Part shown: positions 1-4,808 of the stretch, in pieces
Layout of the letters: each line of letters opens with the position of its first letter
Numbering within the stretch: position 1 is the first letter of the stretch
Origin: DAIDJM01 sp964250215
Lineage (GTDB): Bacteria > Pseudomonadota > Alphaproteobacteria > Acetobacterales > Acetobacteraceae
DNA: 5,495 bases
Reading direction: 5' to 3'
Assembly: GCA_964250215.1 (NCBI GenBank)
Contig: CAXUEX010000175.1
Location: 1 to 5,495 of the forward strand
Program-made: the position numbers and the translations under genes
Notes under the pieces: generated by a model
What the model was told of the DNA's origin: nothing
Seen by the model: the letters and a program-made list of their open reading frames with translations, nothing else
Databases searched by the model: none

Positions 1-21
1 CCGCCAAACGCTCTCTCCGGC

Positions 22-49
22 AACTGACAACTGGAAACTGAAAACTGAC
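22..49. repeat. Tandem heptamer repeat, four units
   Basis: Four consecutive 7-base units read AACTGAC, AACTGGA, AACTGAA and AACTGAC, so the first five bases are invariant and only the last two vary. The array abuts the reading frame of the small membrane protein, and the CTG of its fourth unit is the only plausible initiation codon at the expected N-terminus. Heptameric non-coding repeats of this kind are known as dispersed low-complexity arrays in several bacterial groups. Whether this one is dispersed in this genome cannot be seen here. Confidence 0.75.
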
Positions 50-245
50 CCGCGCCGACATAATCTGGCTCGGCATCAGCGCTTCCGTCACCGGCAGCCT
101 GGTCAGCGGCCTCATGCTCGGCATTGGCCTGGGACTGGCCACGCGCGGCGTCTATGCCGGGTTTCTGCTGGTGATCCCCGCCGCCCCGGTGGCCGGCGGC
201 ATCGGCTGGCTGCTCGCCCGTCGCCTGGCCCGGCAACTACGCTGA
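45..245 (+). CDS. Small two-helix membrane protein, putative CTG start
   Basis: This is an unrecognised protein of about 66 residues. Reading from CTG 45 it begins LTRADIIWLGISASV, then has two hydrophobic stretches (about residues 6-33 and 40-58) split by a short polar turn (TRGVY), and ends in an arginine-rich tail (LLARRLARQLR), which suggests a cytoplasmic C-terminus. Third codon positions are strongly G/C, as in the neighbouring genes, so the frame is probably real. The frame is closed upstream by TGA at 39-41 and has no ATG, GTG or TTG before ATG 114, which would remove the first helix. The N-terminus looks like MTRADIIW with CTG in place of ATG, and a weak GGAA lies 8 bases upstream inside the heptamer repeat. 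Its TGA overlaps the presumed start of the glycosyltransferase (CTGA), so the two were probably coupled. Alternatively, the true start was lost when the repeat arose, or the first base of the codon is an error. Confidence 0.5.
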   Translation: MTRADIIWLGISASVTGSLVSGLMLGIGLGLATRGVYAGFLLVIPAAPVAGGIGWLLARRLARQLR

Positions 246-1216
246 ACGTCTGCTTTCTCGCCGCCCGGCCGTTCCTGCCGGAAAGTCCGGAAAGCGCCGC
301 ACTCGGGGGGACCGAGCAGGCGGTGATGCACCTGGCGCAGGCGCTCGCCGCCCACGGCGCGAGCGTGACGGTGGCCGGCGGCTCCCGGTCTCGCCGCCAG
401 CTCGGGTCGGTGCGGTTCCAGCCGGCGCTCGATGGCTCTGCAGAAATCGCGGTCGCGATCAACGATGCCAGGCTGCTGCCGGCGCGGGCCAAAAAACAAA
501 TCGTCTGGTTCCACAACGAGGGGGCGGTGCTGCGCTAAGCAAGACGGGCCCGCCGGCCCGCGGTGCGGCGCCAACGTCCGGATGCCGTGTTCCTGGGCAC
601 CAGCCAGGCGCGGGCCGGCCGGTTCCTGCCCTGCCCCGCCCGGCACATCATCCCGCACGCGCTCGCCCCCGCCGTCCTGACAGCAGCGCCCGCCAGCGAG
701 CCGCCGGCACCGCTCGCCCTGTTCACGAGCCAAGCCTATCGCGGCCTCGCCGAACTGCTCGCGCTCTGGCAACGCGACATCGCACCCGCCCTGCCGCACG
801 CCCGCTTCGCCGCCAGGATCGCGACGTCCGACATCCCCGACTTCCAGGCGCAAGCCGCCGCCGGCTGCGCCATCCAGCCACGCCTACCCAACGCCGCCAT
901 GCCCGGGCTGCTCCGCACCGCCCGGGTGCTGCTGGTGCCGGGCCACGTCTCAGAAACGTTCTGCCTGGCCGCCGCCGAAGCCGTGGCGCTCGGCGTGCCC
1001 GTGATCACCCGCGGCTGGGGCGCGCTGGCCGAGCGCGTGCGGCATGGCGAAACCGGGTTCGTCTGCCGCTCCTGGCCCGAATTCGCCGCCCGCACCCGCG
1101 ATGTCCTGACCGACGACGCGCTCTGGCGCCGCCTGCACGCGGCCTGCCTGGTGCAGCCCCGCCTGGCTTGGCCGGACGTAGCCGAAAAATGGCTCGCCGC
1201 CTTCTGCCCGCCATAA
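242..1216 (+). pseudogene. GT-B glycosyltransferase (group 1/GT4-like), broken by in-frame TAA
   Basis: One continuous frame of 324 codons encodes a GT-B sugar transferase, probably moving a nucleotide-activated sugar onto a cell-envelope or exopolysaccharide acceptor in the cytoplasm. Counting CTG 242 as residue 1, the N-terminal Rossmann half starts with strand NVCFLAARPF, followed by the glycine-rich loop and helix GGTEQAVMHLAQALAAHG (22-39) and IVWFHNEG near 87-94. The C-terminal half contains the donor-site EX7E motif (E238 and E246, in SETFCLAAAEAVALGVPVI) and GALAERVRHGETGFV, both typical of retaining GT1/GT4 enzymes. A TAA at 536-538 (codon 99) interrupts the frame, and the same frame stays open and homologous-looking on both sides, so a single base change explains it. 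There is no ATG at the N-terminus: GTG 323 and ATG 326 would delete the first strand and part of the glycine loop. A C-terminal piece could restart at GTG 563, but would lack the acceptor domain. The protein would be inactive unless the stop is read through or is a sequencing error. The acceptor and sugar cannot be told. Confidence 0.75.
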
Positions 1217-1217
1217 G

Positions 1218-1246
1218 TGGCCAGCCCCAGGTTGGGCTGCTATACC
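1218..1246 (+). promoter_or_regulatory. Candidate purC promoter with extended -10
   Basis: TGGCCA (1218-1223) and TATACC (1241-1246) are separated by exactly 17 bases, each matching four of six consensus positions. The -10 is preceded by TGC, giving an extended TGN -10. Transcription would start near 1252, leaving a leader of about 59 bases before purC. A 6-bp inverted repeat (CAGCCC 1222-1227, GGGCTG 1234-1239) lies within the spacer. It has no following T-run, so I do not call it a terminator of the preceding gene; it could be an operator or coincidence. Visual match only. Confidence 0.4.
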
Positions 1247-1291
1247 CCCGCCGATTCCGCCGGCCGCGTGCCGCGCGTCCCCCTGCCCCCG

Positions 1292-1298
1292 AAGGAGG
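1292..1298 (+). promoter_or_regulatory. purC ribosome binding site
   Basis: AAGGAGG is a near-perfect Shine-Dalgarno sequence, the strongest in the window. It ends 12 bases before ATG 1311, slightly longer than the usual 5-9. No alternative start lies between them, so it fixes the purC start. Confidence 0.75.
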
Positions 1299-1310
1299 CA
1301 CACCCGACCC

Positions 1311-2075
1311 ATGGCCCGCCGCCGCCAACTCTACGAGGGCAAAGCCAAAATCCTGTTCGAGGGCCCCGAGCCCGGCACGCTCGTGCAGTATTTCAAGGAC
1401 GACGCCACCGCGAGCAACGGCACCAAGAAGGGCATCATCACCGGCAAAGGGGTGCTGAACAACCGCATCAGCGAATACCTCATGATGCGCTTGACCGAAA
1501 TCGGCATCCCGAACCACTTCGTCCGCCGCCTCAACATGCGCGAGCAGTTGATCCGCGAAGTGGAAATCATCCCGATCGAAATCGTGGTGCGCAACGTCGC
1601 CGCCGGCTCGCTCTGCACCCGGCTCGGCATCCAGGAAGGCACCCGCCTGCCGCGCTCCATCATCGAATTCTATTACAAAAACGACCAGCTCGGCGATCCC
1701 ATGGTGGCCGAGGAGCACATCACCGCCTTCGGCTGGGCCAGCACGATGGACATGGACGACATCGTGGCGCTCACGCTGCGCATCAACGATTTCCTCACCG
1801 GCCTGTTTCTCGGCGTCGGCATCACGCTGATCGATTTCAAGCTGGAATTCGGTCGCCTGTGGGAAAACGAAGACATGCGCATCGTGCTCGCCGATGAGAT
1901 CAGCCCCGACAATTGCCGCCTGTGGGACGTGCGCACGAACGAAAAAATGGACAAGGACCGCTTCCGCCGCGATCTCGGCCGCGTCGAGGAAGCCTACCAG
2001 GAAGTCGCCAAACGCCTCGGCATCCTGCCCGAAGCCGGCATGCGCGACATGAAGGGCCCGGAGCTGATGCAATGA
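1311..2075 (+). CDS. purC: SAICAR synthetase PurC
   Basis: Phosphoribosylaminoimidazole-succinocarboxamide synthase joins CAIR and L-aspartate, using ATP, in cytosolic de novo purine synthesis. The 254-residue length is that of the bacterial single-domain enzyme. Visible landmarks are the N-terminal nucleotide-binding strand pair (QLYEGKAKILFEG, 6-18), KDDATASNGTKKG (29-41), family signature 1 EIIPIEIVVRNVAAGS (85-100), family signature 2 LIDFKLEFG (173-181) and DEISPDNCRLWD (195-206), which contributes to metal and ATP binding. No key residue looks lost. The start is supported by AAGGAGG at 1292-1298. The gene leads a tightly packed set with purS 10 bases downstream, the order common in Alphaproteobacteria. 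Confidence 0.97.
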   Translation: MARRRQLYEGKAKILFEGPEPGTLVQYFKDDATASNGTKKGIITGKGVLNNRISEYLMMRLTEIGIPNHFVRRLNMREQLIREVEIIPIEIVVRNVAAGSLCTRLGIQEGTRLPRSIIEFYYKNDQLGDPMVAEEHITAFGWASTMDMDDIVALTLRINDFLTGLFLGVGITLIDFKLEFGRLWENEDMRIVLADEISPDNCRLWDVRTNEKMDKDRFRRDLGRVEEAYQEVAKRLGILPEAGMRDMKGPELMQ

Positions 2076-2089
2076 CGCGCGCAGCATGA
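2072..2089 (+). other. Five-codon mini-frame bridging purC and purS
   Basis: ATG ACG CGC GCA GCA TGA (peptide MTRAA) has its ATG overlapping the purC stop (ATGA, 2072-2075) and its TGA overlapping the purS start (ATGA, 2086-2089). It would let ribosomes finishing purC restart twice and hand over to purS, which lacks a clear Shine-Dalgarno sequence. A chance arrangement is quite possible in so short a stretch. Confidence 0.35.
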
Positions 2090-2328
2090 GAGCCGCCGTC
2101 ACCGTCATGCTGAAGGATGGCGTGCTGGATCCGCAGGGCCGCGCCATCGAACATGCATTGCATACGCTGGGCTTTTCCGAAGTATCCGGCGTGCGTGCCG
2201 GCAAGGTGATCCTGCTCGCTTTGCCCGGCGACGACGCCGAACAGGCGCGGGCCCAGGCCGATGCCATGGCGCGGCGGCTGCTGGCCAACCCGGTGATCGA
2301 ACGTTACGAAGTGGAGATCCTGCCATGA
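2086..2328 (+). CDS. purS: FGAM synthase subunit PurS
   Basis: PurS is the small subunit of formylglycinamidine ribonucleotide synthase. With PurQ (glutaminase) and small PurL it converts FGAR to FGAM; a PurS dimer bridges the other two and assists ammonia transfer. The 80-residue length is typical. Recognisable parts are the first strand AAVTVMLKDGVLDPQGRAIEH (residues 3-23), which includes the family's LKDGVLDPQG stretch, the middle HTLGFSEVSGVRAGKVILL, and the closing LLANPVIERYEVEIL. The start is ATG 2086, 10 bases after purC. There is no strong ribosome binding site, so translation probably depends on coupling. purQ and purL are not downstream in this window, so the other subunits must be encoded elsewhere. 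Confidence 0.93.
   Translation: MRAAVTVMLKDGVLDPQGRAIEHALHTLGFSEVSGVRAGKVILLALPGDDAEQARAQADAMARRLLANPVIERYEVEILP
2313..2316 (+). promoter_or_regulatory. Ribosome binding site within the end of purS
   Basis: GGAG ends 8 bases before ATG 2325. Together with the ATGA overlap it supports ATG 2325 as the start of the Rap1a-like gene. Confidence 0.5.
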
Positions 2329-2687
2329 AGTCCTTCGCGATCCTGGCCATGCTGCTGACGGCATCCGTCGCGCAGGCGCAGCGCGTATCGAAAGTGGATG
2401 GCAACCGGCTGCTCACCCTGTGCAATGCCCGCACCGCCGCCCCGCTGCGCCCGGGCCTGGCCGCTGCACCCTCCACCAGGATGCAATGCGAGGCCTATGT
2501 CTCCGGCGTCGCCGATGCGATCGCGCAACAGCAGCCGATGGCGGCCTGCATTCCCAAGAACGTCACCACAGCGCAGCTCGTGGAGGTGACGCTGAAGGAT
2601 CTCCGCACCCACCCCGAAAACACCCAGTTGCCCGCCGGCCGCCTGGTGCTGCGCGCGCTGGCCACCGCCTTCCCGTGCCATCCCTGA
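2325..2687 (+). CDS. Rap1a/Tai-like secreted protein
   Basis: This 120-residue protein starts with a Sec signal peptide (MKSFAILAMLLTASVAQAQ, cleavage probably near residue 19), so the mature form should be periplasmic. The mature part follows the Rap1a/Tai immunity-protein pattern: GNRLLTLCNAR (26-36), QCEAYVSGVADAI (54-66), ACIPKNVTTAQLVEV (74-88), a histidine-proline (HPE, 96-98) and a terminal AFPC. The four cysteines (33, 55, 75 and 118) could form two disulfides. Named members, Rap1a and Tai proteins, neutralise type VI peptidoglycan amidase effectors in the periplasm. Many homologues across Proteobacteria lie far from any effector and have no known role, and no amidase or T6SS gene is present here. 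The gene overlaps purS by ATGA and has GGAG 8 bases upstream. The fold assignment is fairly sure; an immunity role is not. Confidence 0.8.
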   Translation: MKSFAILAMLLTASVAQAQRVSKVDGNRLLTLCNARTAAPLRPGLAAAPSTRMQCEAYVSGVADAIAQQQPMAACIPKNVTTAQLVEVTLKDLRTHPENTQLPAGRLVLRALATAFPCHP

Positions 2688-2708
2688 ACCGACCCACTTT
2701 ATTCCCCC

Positions 2709-2792
2709 TCATTGCGAGCGCAGGCGAAGCAATCCATCGTGCCGCCCCGCGAACGTTTCCCACCTGGCGATCACGTCGCCGTCCCGCAATGA
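2709..2792. repeat. Dispersed palindromic element (TCATTGCG...CGCAATGA)
   Basis: An 84-bp element has perfect 8-bp terminal inverted repeats, TCATTGCG (2709-2716) and CGCAATGA (2785-2792). Its left arm has its own nested palindrome: ATTGC (2711-2715), CGC (2719-2721), GCG (2724-2726), GCAAT (2729-2733), then CCA. The motif ATTGCGAGCGNNGGCGAAGCAATCCA is a common dispersed repeat motif in many proteobacterial genomes. It fills most of the 101-base gap after the Rap1a-like gene, and its right terminus contains the ATG of the next gene. A related left arm occurs at 5353-5392. Confidence 0.7.
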
Positions 2793-3196
2793 CCGGCGCC
2801 AAAGCGACCCCCGCCGTGCGCATCACCTCCCACTCCCAGTTCGAACGCGACATCGGCTACGCCCGCGCCGTCGTCGCCGGCGGCTGGATCTTCATCAGCG
2901 GCACCACCGGCTTCGACTATGCAACCATGACCATCGCCGACGATGTCATTTCTCAAGCAAAACAGGCACTGCGCAACATCGAAGCCGCCCTCGCGCAAGC
3001 CCACGCCACCTTCGCCCACGTTGTCCGCGTGCGCTACATCCTGCCGGACCCGTCCGATTTCCCACCCTGCTGGCCCATCCTGCGCGAAACCTTCGGCGCC
3101 GCCCCGCCCGCCGCCACCATGTTCGCGGCCCGCCTCGCCGATCCGCGCATGAAAATCGAAATCGAGGCCACCGCGTTCCTGCCCTCGCCCGCATGA
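2789..3196 (+). CDS. RidA/YjgF-superfamily protein lacking the catalytic arginine
   Basis: A 135-residue YjgF/YER057c/UK114-fold protein. Family features are YARAVVAGGWIFISGTTG (24-41), the Q56/N63 helix QAKQALRNIEAAL, HVVRVRYILPDPSDF (77-91) and the C-terminal strand MKIEIEATAF (121-130). In true RidA enzymes, which hydrolyse 2-aminoacrylate and similar enamines or imines, a conserved arginine sits in a P-A-R-S context. Here the equivalent stretch is PPAATMFAARL, with Ala109 in that place. The FDYATMTI insert and PAATM pattern match an Arg-less Rid subgroup I know from Alphaproteobacteria, so canonical deaminase activity is unlikely and the function is unknown. ATG 2789 lies inside the right end of a repeat element and has no Shine-Dalgarno sequence; GTG 2816 is an alternative close to where conserved sequence begins. 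The stop overlaps the DUF445 start (ATGA). Confidence 0.85.
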   Translation: MTGAKATPAVRITSHSQFERDIGYARAVVAGGWIFISGTTGFDYATMTIADDVISQAKQALRNIEAALAQAHATFAHVVRVRYILPDPSDFPPCWPILRETFGAAPPAATMFAARLADPRMKIEIEATAFLPSPA

Positions 3197-4464
3197 CCGA
3201 ACCCGATCCGGATGCCGCCGCCCGGCGCGCGCTGCGCCGGCACCGCGCCATCGCCACCCTGCTGCTGCTGCTGATGGCGGCCCTCACGCTGGGCACCTAC
3301 GCCCTGCCCCGCACCTACTGGACGGAGCTGCTGCAAGCCGCCGCCAAGGCCGGCTTCGTCGGTGGCATCGCCGATTGGTTCGCCGTCACGGCATTGTTCC
3401 GCCACCCGCTCGGCCTGCCCATCCCGCACACCGCCATCATCCCGCGCGAAAAAGCCCGGCTCGGCGCCGCGCTCGGCCGCTTCGTCTCGCGCCACGTGCT
3501 GGCGCCGCAGGAAGTCGGCCGCTTCCTCACCCGCTTCGACGTCGGCGATCTGCTGCGCGTGCTGCTCGCCGACGATATGGTGGTGAAACCGCTCGCGCTG
3601 ACGCTCGCCGGCTATCTGCCGCGCGTGCTCGCCAGCGTGGAAGACGGGCGCGCGCGACGGTTGATGACGCGCCTGATGCCGCGGCTGATCGGCGGCCCCG
3701 GCGCCGGCCGCGTGGTGGCGCGCGCGCTGCGCACGTTGGTGGAAGGCGGCCGCCACCAGGAAGTGCTGAGCTTCACGTTGGAAAAACTGCGCGAGGCGAT
3801 GCGCGAGAAGGAAATCGAACTGCGCGCCATGATCGAGGGCCGAGTGCGCGAACAAGGCGGCCGGCTGCTCGGCTGGGCGCTCGGCGCCAGCATCGCCACG
3901 CGCATCCTGGGCAGCGTGAATGACGAGCTCGAACGCATGGGCCCGGAAGGCTCGGCACTGCGCGACGCGTTCGACGAATGGGTGCGGCGCGAAATCGACC
4001 GGATGGAGCACGACCCCGAACGCGCCGCCGAAATCGGCCGCGCGCTGCGCCGCCTGCTGAGCCATGAAAGCGTGCAGGCCTGGGGCTGGGACGTATACGG
4101 CCGGCTGCGCCAGGCGCTGGAAGCCGATGCGCAACGCCCGGAAGGCCGCGTGGTGACGGTGCTGGAATCCACGCTGCGCAACCTCGGTGCGCTGATCGCG
4201 AGCGACGAATCGGCGCGGCTGCGCGTGCAACGCAGCGTGGAACAATTGCTGCGCGGATTGTTGCCCGCGGCACAACCGCAAATTGCCGGCTTCATCGCCG
4301 ACGTCATCGAATCCTGGGACACCGACACCATCACCGATCGCCTGGAACTGCGCGTCGGCAAAGACCTGCAATATGTGCGCATGAACGGCACCATCGTGGG
4401 CTTTCTGGTGGGCGGAATCGCCTACGCGGCGCTGCTGGCGGTCTTCGGCCGGGTAGCATTCTGA
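3193..4464 (+). CDS. DUF445 family inner-membrane protein (YjiN-like)
   Basis: A 423-residue DUF445 protein of unknown biochemical function, probably in the cytoplasmic membrane. A short basic N-terminus precedes one transmembrane segment (about 19-38) and the family hallmark VGGIADWFAVTALFRHP (56-72), which continues into LGLPIPHTAIIPREKA. The long middle (about 85-385) is charged and mostly helical by appearance, likely coiled or bundled helices. The C-terminus has the second hallmark VGKDLQYVRMNG (388-399) and a last hydrophobic segment (400-419), so both ends are anchored with a large soluble domain between. Length fits the family (about 400-430). The start overlaps the RidA-like stop by ATGA and lacks its own ribosome binding site, indicating translational coupling. 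The E. coli relative YjiN is likewise uncharacterised. Confidence 0.92.
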   Translation: MTEPDPDAAARRALRRHRAIATLLLLLMAALTLGTYALPRTYWTELLQAAAKAGFVGGIADWFAVTALFRHPLGLPIPHTAIIPREKARLGAALGRFVSRHVLAPQEVGRFLTRFDVGDLLRVLLADDMVVKPLALTLAGYLPRVLASVEDGRARRLMTRLMPRLIGGPGAGRVVARALRTLVEGGRHQEVLSFTLEKLREAMREKEIELRAMIEGRVREQGGRLLGWALGASIATRILGSVNDELERMGPEGSALRDAFDEWVRREIDRMEHDPERAAEIGRALRRLLSHESVQAWGWDVYGRLRQALEADAQRPEGRVVTVLESTLRNLGALIASDESARLRVQRSVEQLLRGLLPAAQPQIAGFIADVIESWDTDTITDRLELRVGKDLQYVRMNGTIVGFLVGGIAYAALLAVFGRVAF

Positions 4465-4503
4465 ACAAGGTTTACTGCAACCGAGACAATAACCAGGCTA
4501 ACA

Positions 4504-4520
4504 ATGCTGCGGCGCAGCAT
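4504..4520. other. Perfect 7-bp hairpin downstream of DUF445 gene
   Basis: ATGCTGC (4504-4510) and GCAGCAT (4514-4520) form a perfect stem with a 3-base loop, 40 bases after the DUF445 stop. No T-run follows on either strand, so it is a poor intrinsic terminator. It overlaps the -10 of the minus-strand promoter candidate and could be an operator or an RNA stem. Confidence 0.4.
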
Positions 4521-4547
4521 AACACTGGACAAGAAAAATCGTGTCAA
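4519..4547 (-). promoter_or_regulatory. Candidate minus-strand promoter facing the DUF445 3' end
   Basis: On the minus strand, a perfect consensus -35 TTGACA (4547-4542) is followed after 17 bases by TGTTAT (4524-4519), four of six -10 matches. Transcription would start near 4512 and run leftward, antisense to the end of the DUF445 gene. No gene on that strand begins there. The surrounding 4465-4600 stretch is visibly richer in A/T than the genes. Confidence 0.35.
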
Positions 4548-4557
4548 ACGCTGTAAA

Positions 4558-4592
4558 GCGCATGAATAGTTGATGACAGGCTTTCCATGCGC
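4558..4592. repeat. Inverted repeat GCGCATG...CATGCGC
   Basis: GCGCATG (4558-4564) and CATGCGC (4586-4592) are perfect 7-bp complements separated by 21 bases. Each arm also lies next to a copy of GCTGTWAA (4550-4557 and 4591-4598). It could form a long-loop stem or a protein site; nothing decides which. Confidence 0.35.
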
Positions 4593-4604
4593 TGTTAACA
4601 AGAT

Positions 4605-4633
4605 GGCCCTGCGCACCGGCGGCACGCAGGGCC
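4605..4633. terminator. Strong GC hairpin, possible terminator between convergent genes
   Basis: GGCCCTGCG (4605-4613) and CGCAGGGCC (4625-4633) make a perfect 9-bp stem with an 11-base loop. On the minus strand it is followed by ATCTTGTT, moderately U-rich, so it would best terminate transcripts of the DUF1467 gene. On the plus strand the tail is GAGTTTAG, weaker, so it may also slow read-through from the DUF445 gene. The U-tracts are imperfect, so the call is moderate. Confidence 0.45.
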
Positions 4634-4661
4634 GAGTTTAGGGAGGAAACGCCAGTCACAC

Positions 4662-4690
4662 GGCAGGATGGGCCAAACGCCCGTCCTGCC
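4662..4690. other. Twelve-base-pair hairpin
   Basis: GGCAGGATGGGC (4662-4673) pairs with GCCCGTCCTGCC (4679-4690) over 12 positions with one T-G wobble and a 5-base loop CAAAC. It is the longest stem in the window. No T-run follows on either strand. With the hairpin at 4605-4633 it flanks a 28-base linker containing GGGAGG (plus) or CCTCCC (minus). Confidence 0.5.
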
Positions 4691-4808
4691 AGTGATGATT
4701 CAGCGGAACGCATCGCGGCGTCCAGCAAAATACGCGCGAGTTTTCCGGGTTTTTGGCGCTTCGATGCAGCCTCTGCGCAAACGCTGAGCGATCTGCCCGC
4801 AAAATCGC

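Noticed and set aside
1222..1239. CAGCCC/GGGCTG hairpin as a terminator of the glycosyltransferase gene
   Set aside because: Only six base pairs and no T-run follows; it lies between the -35 and -10 of a better-supported promoter.
1005..2288. Minus-strand open frame of 427 codons across purC and purS
   Set aside because: It is antisense to two securely identified purine genes, and its product (rich in Asp, His, Ala, Phe) shows no recognisable domain.
3034..4371. Very long minus-strand open frame (445 codons) opposite the DUF445 gene
   Set aside because: High-G+C codon bias leaves the antisense frame open. Its translation is low-complexity (Ala, Arg, His, Gln) with no family motif, while the plus strand encodes a clear DUF445 protein.
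4422..4625. Minus-strand frame containing a hydrophobic 32-residue stretch from an internal ATG
   Set aside because: It has no ribosome site, its ATG sits at the -10 of the candidate promoter, and it runs into the antisense of the DUF445 3' end.
4668..4787. 39-codon plus-strand frame (MGQTPVLPVM...) after GGGAGGAAAC
   Set aside because: The purine-rich motif is about 20 bases from the ATG, the ATG lies inside a 12-bp stem, and the peptide resembles nothing I recognise. Chance is the better explanation.
4465..4808. Known structural RNA (SRP RNA, 6S, RNase P RNA, tmRNA, riboswitch)
   Set aside because: None of the conserved cores I know for these RNAs, nor a tRNA-like cloverleaf, could be found on either strand; only unassigned stems are present.
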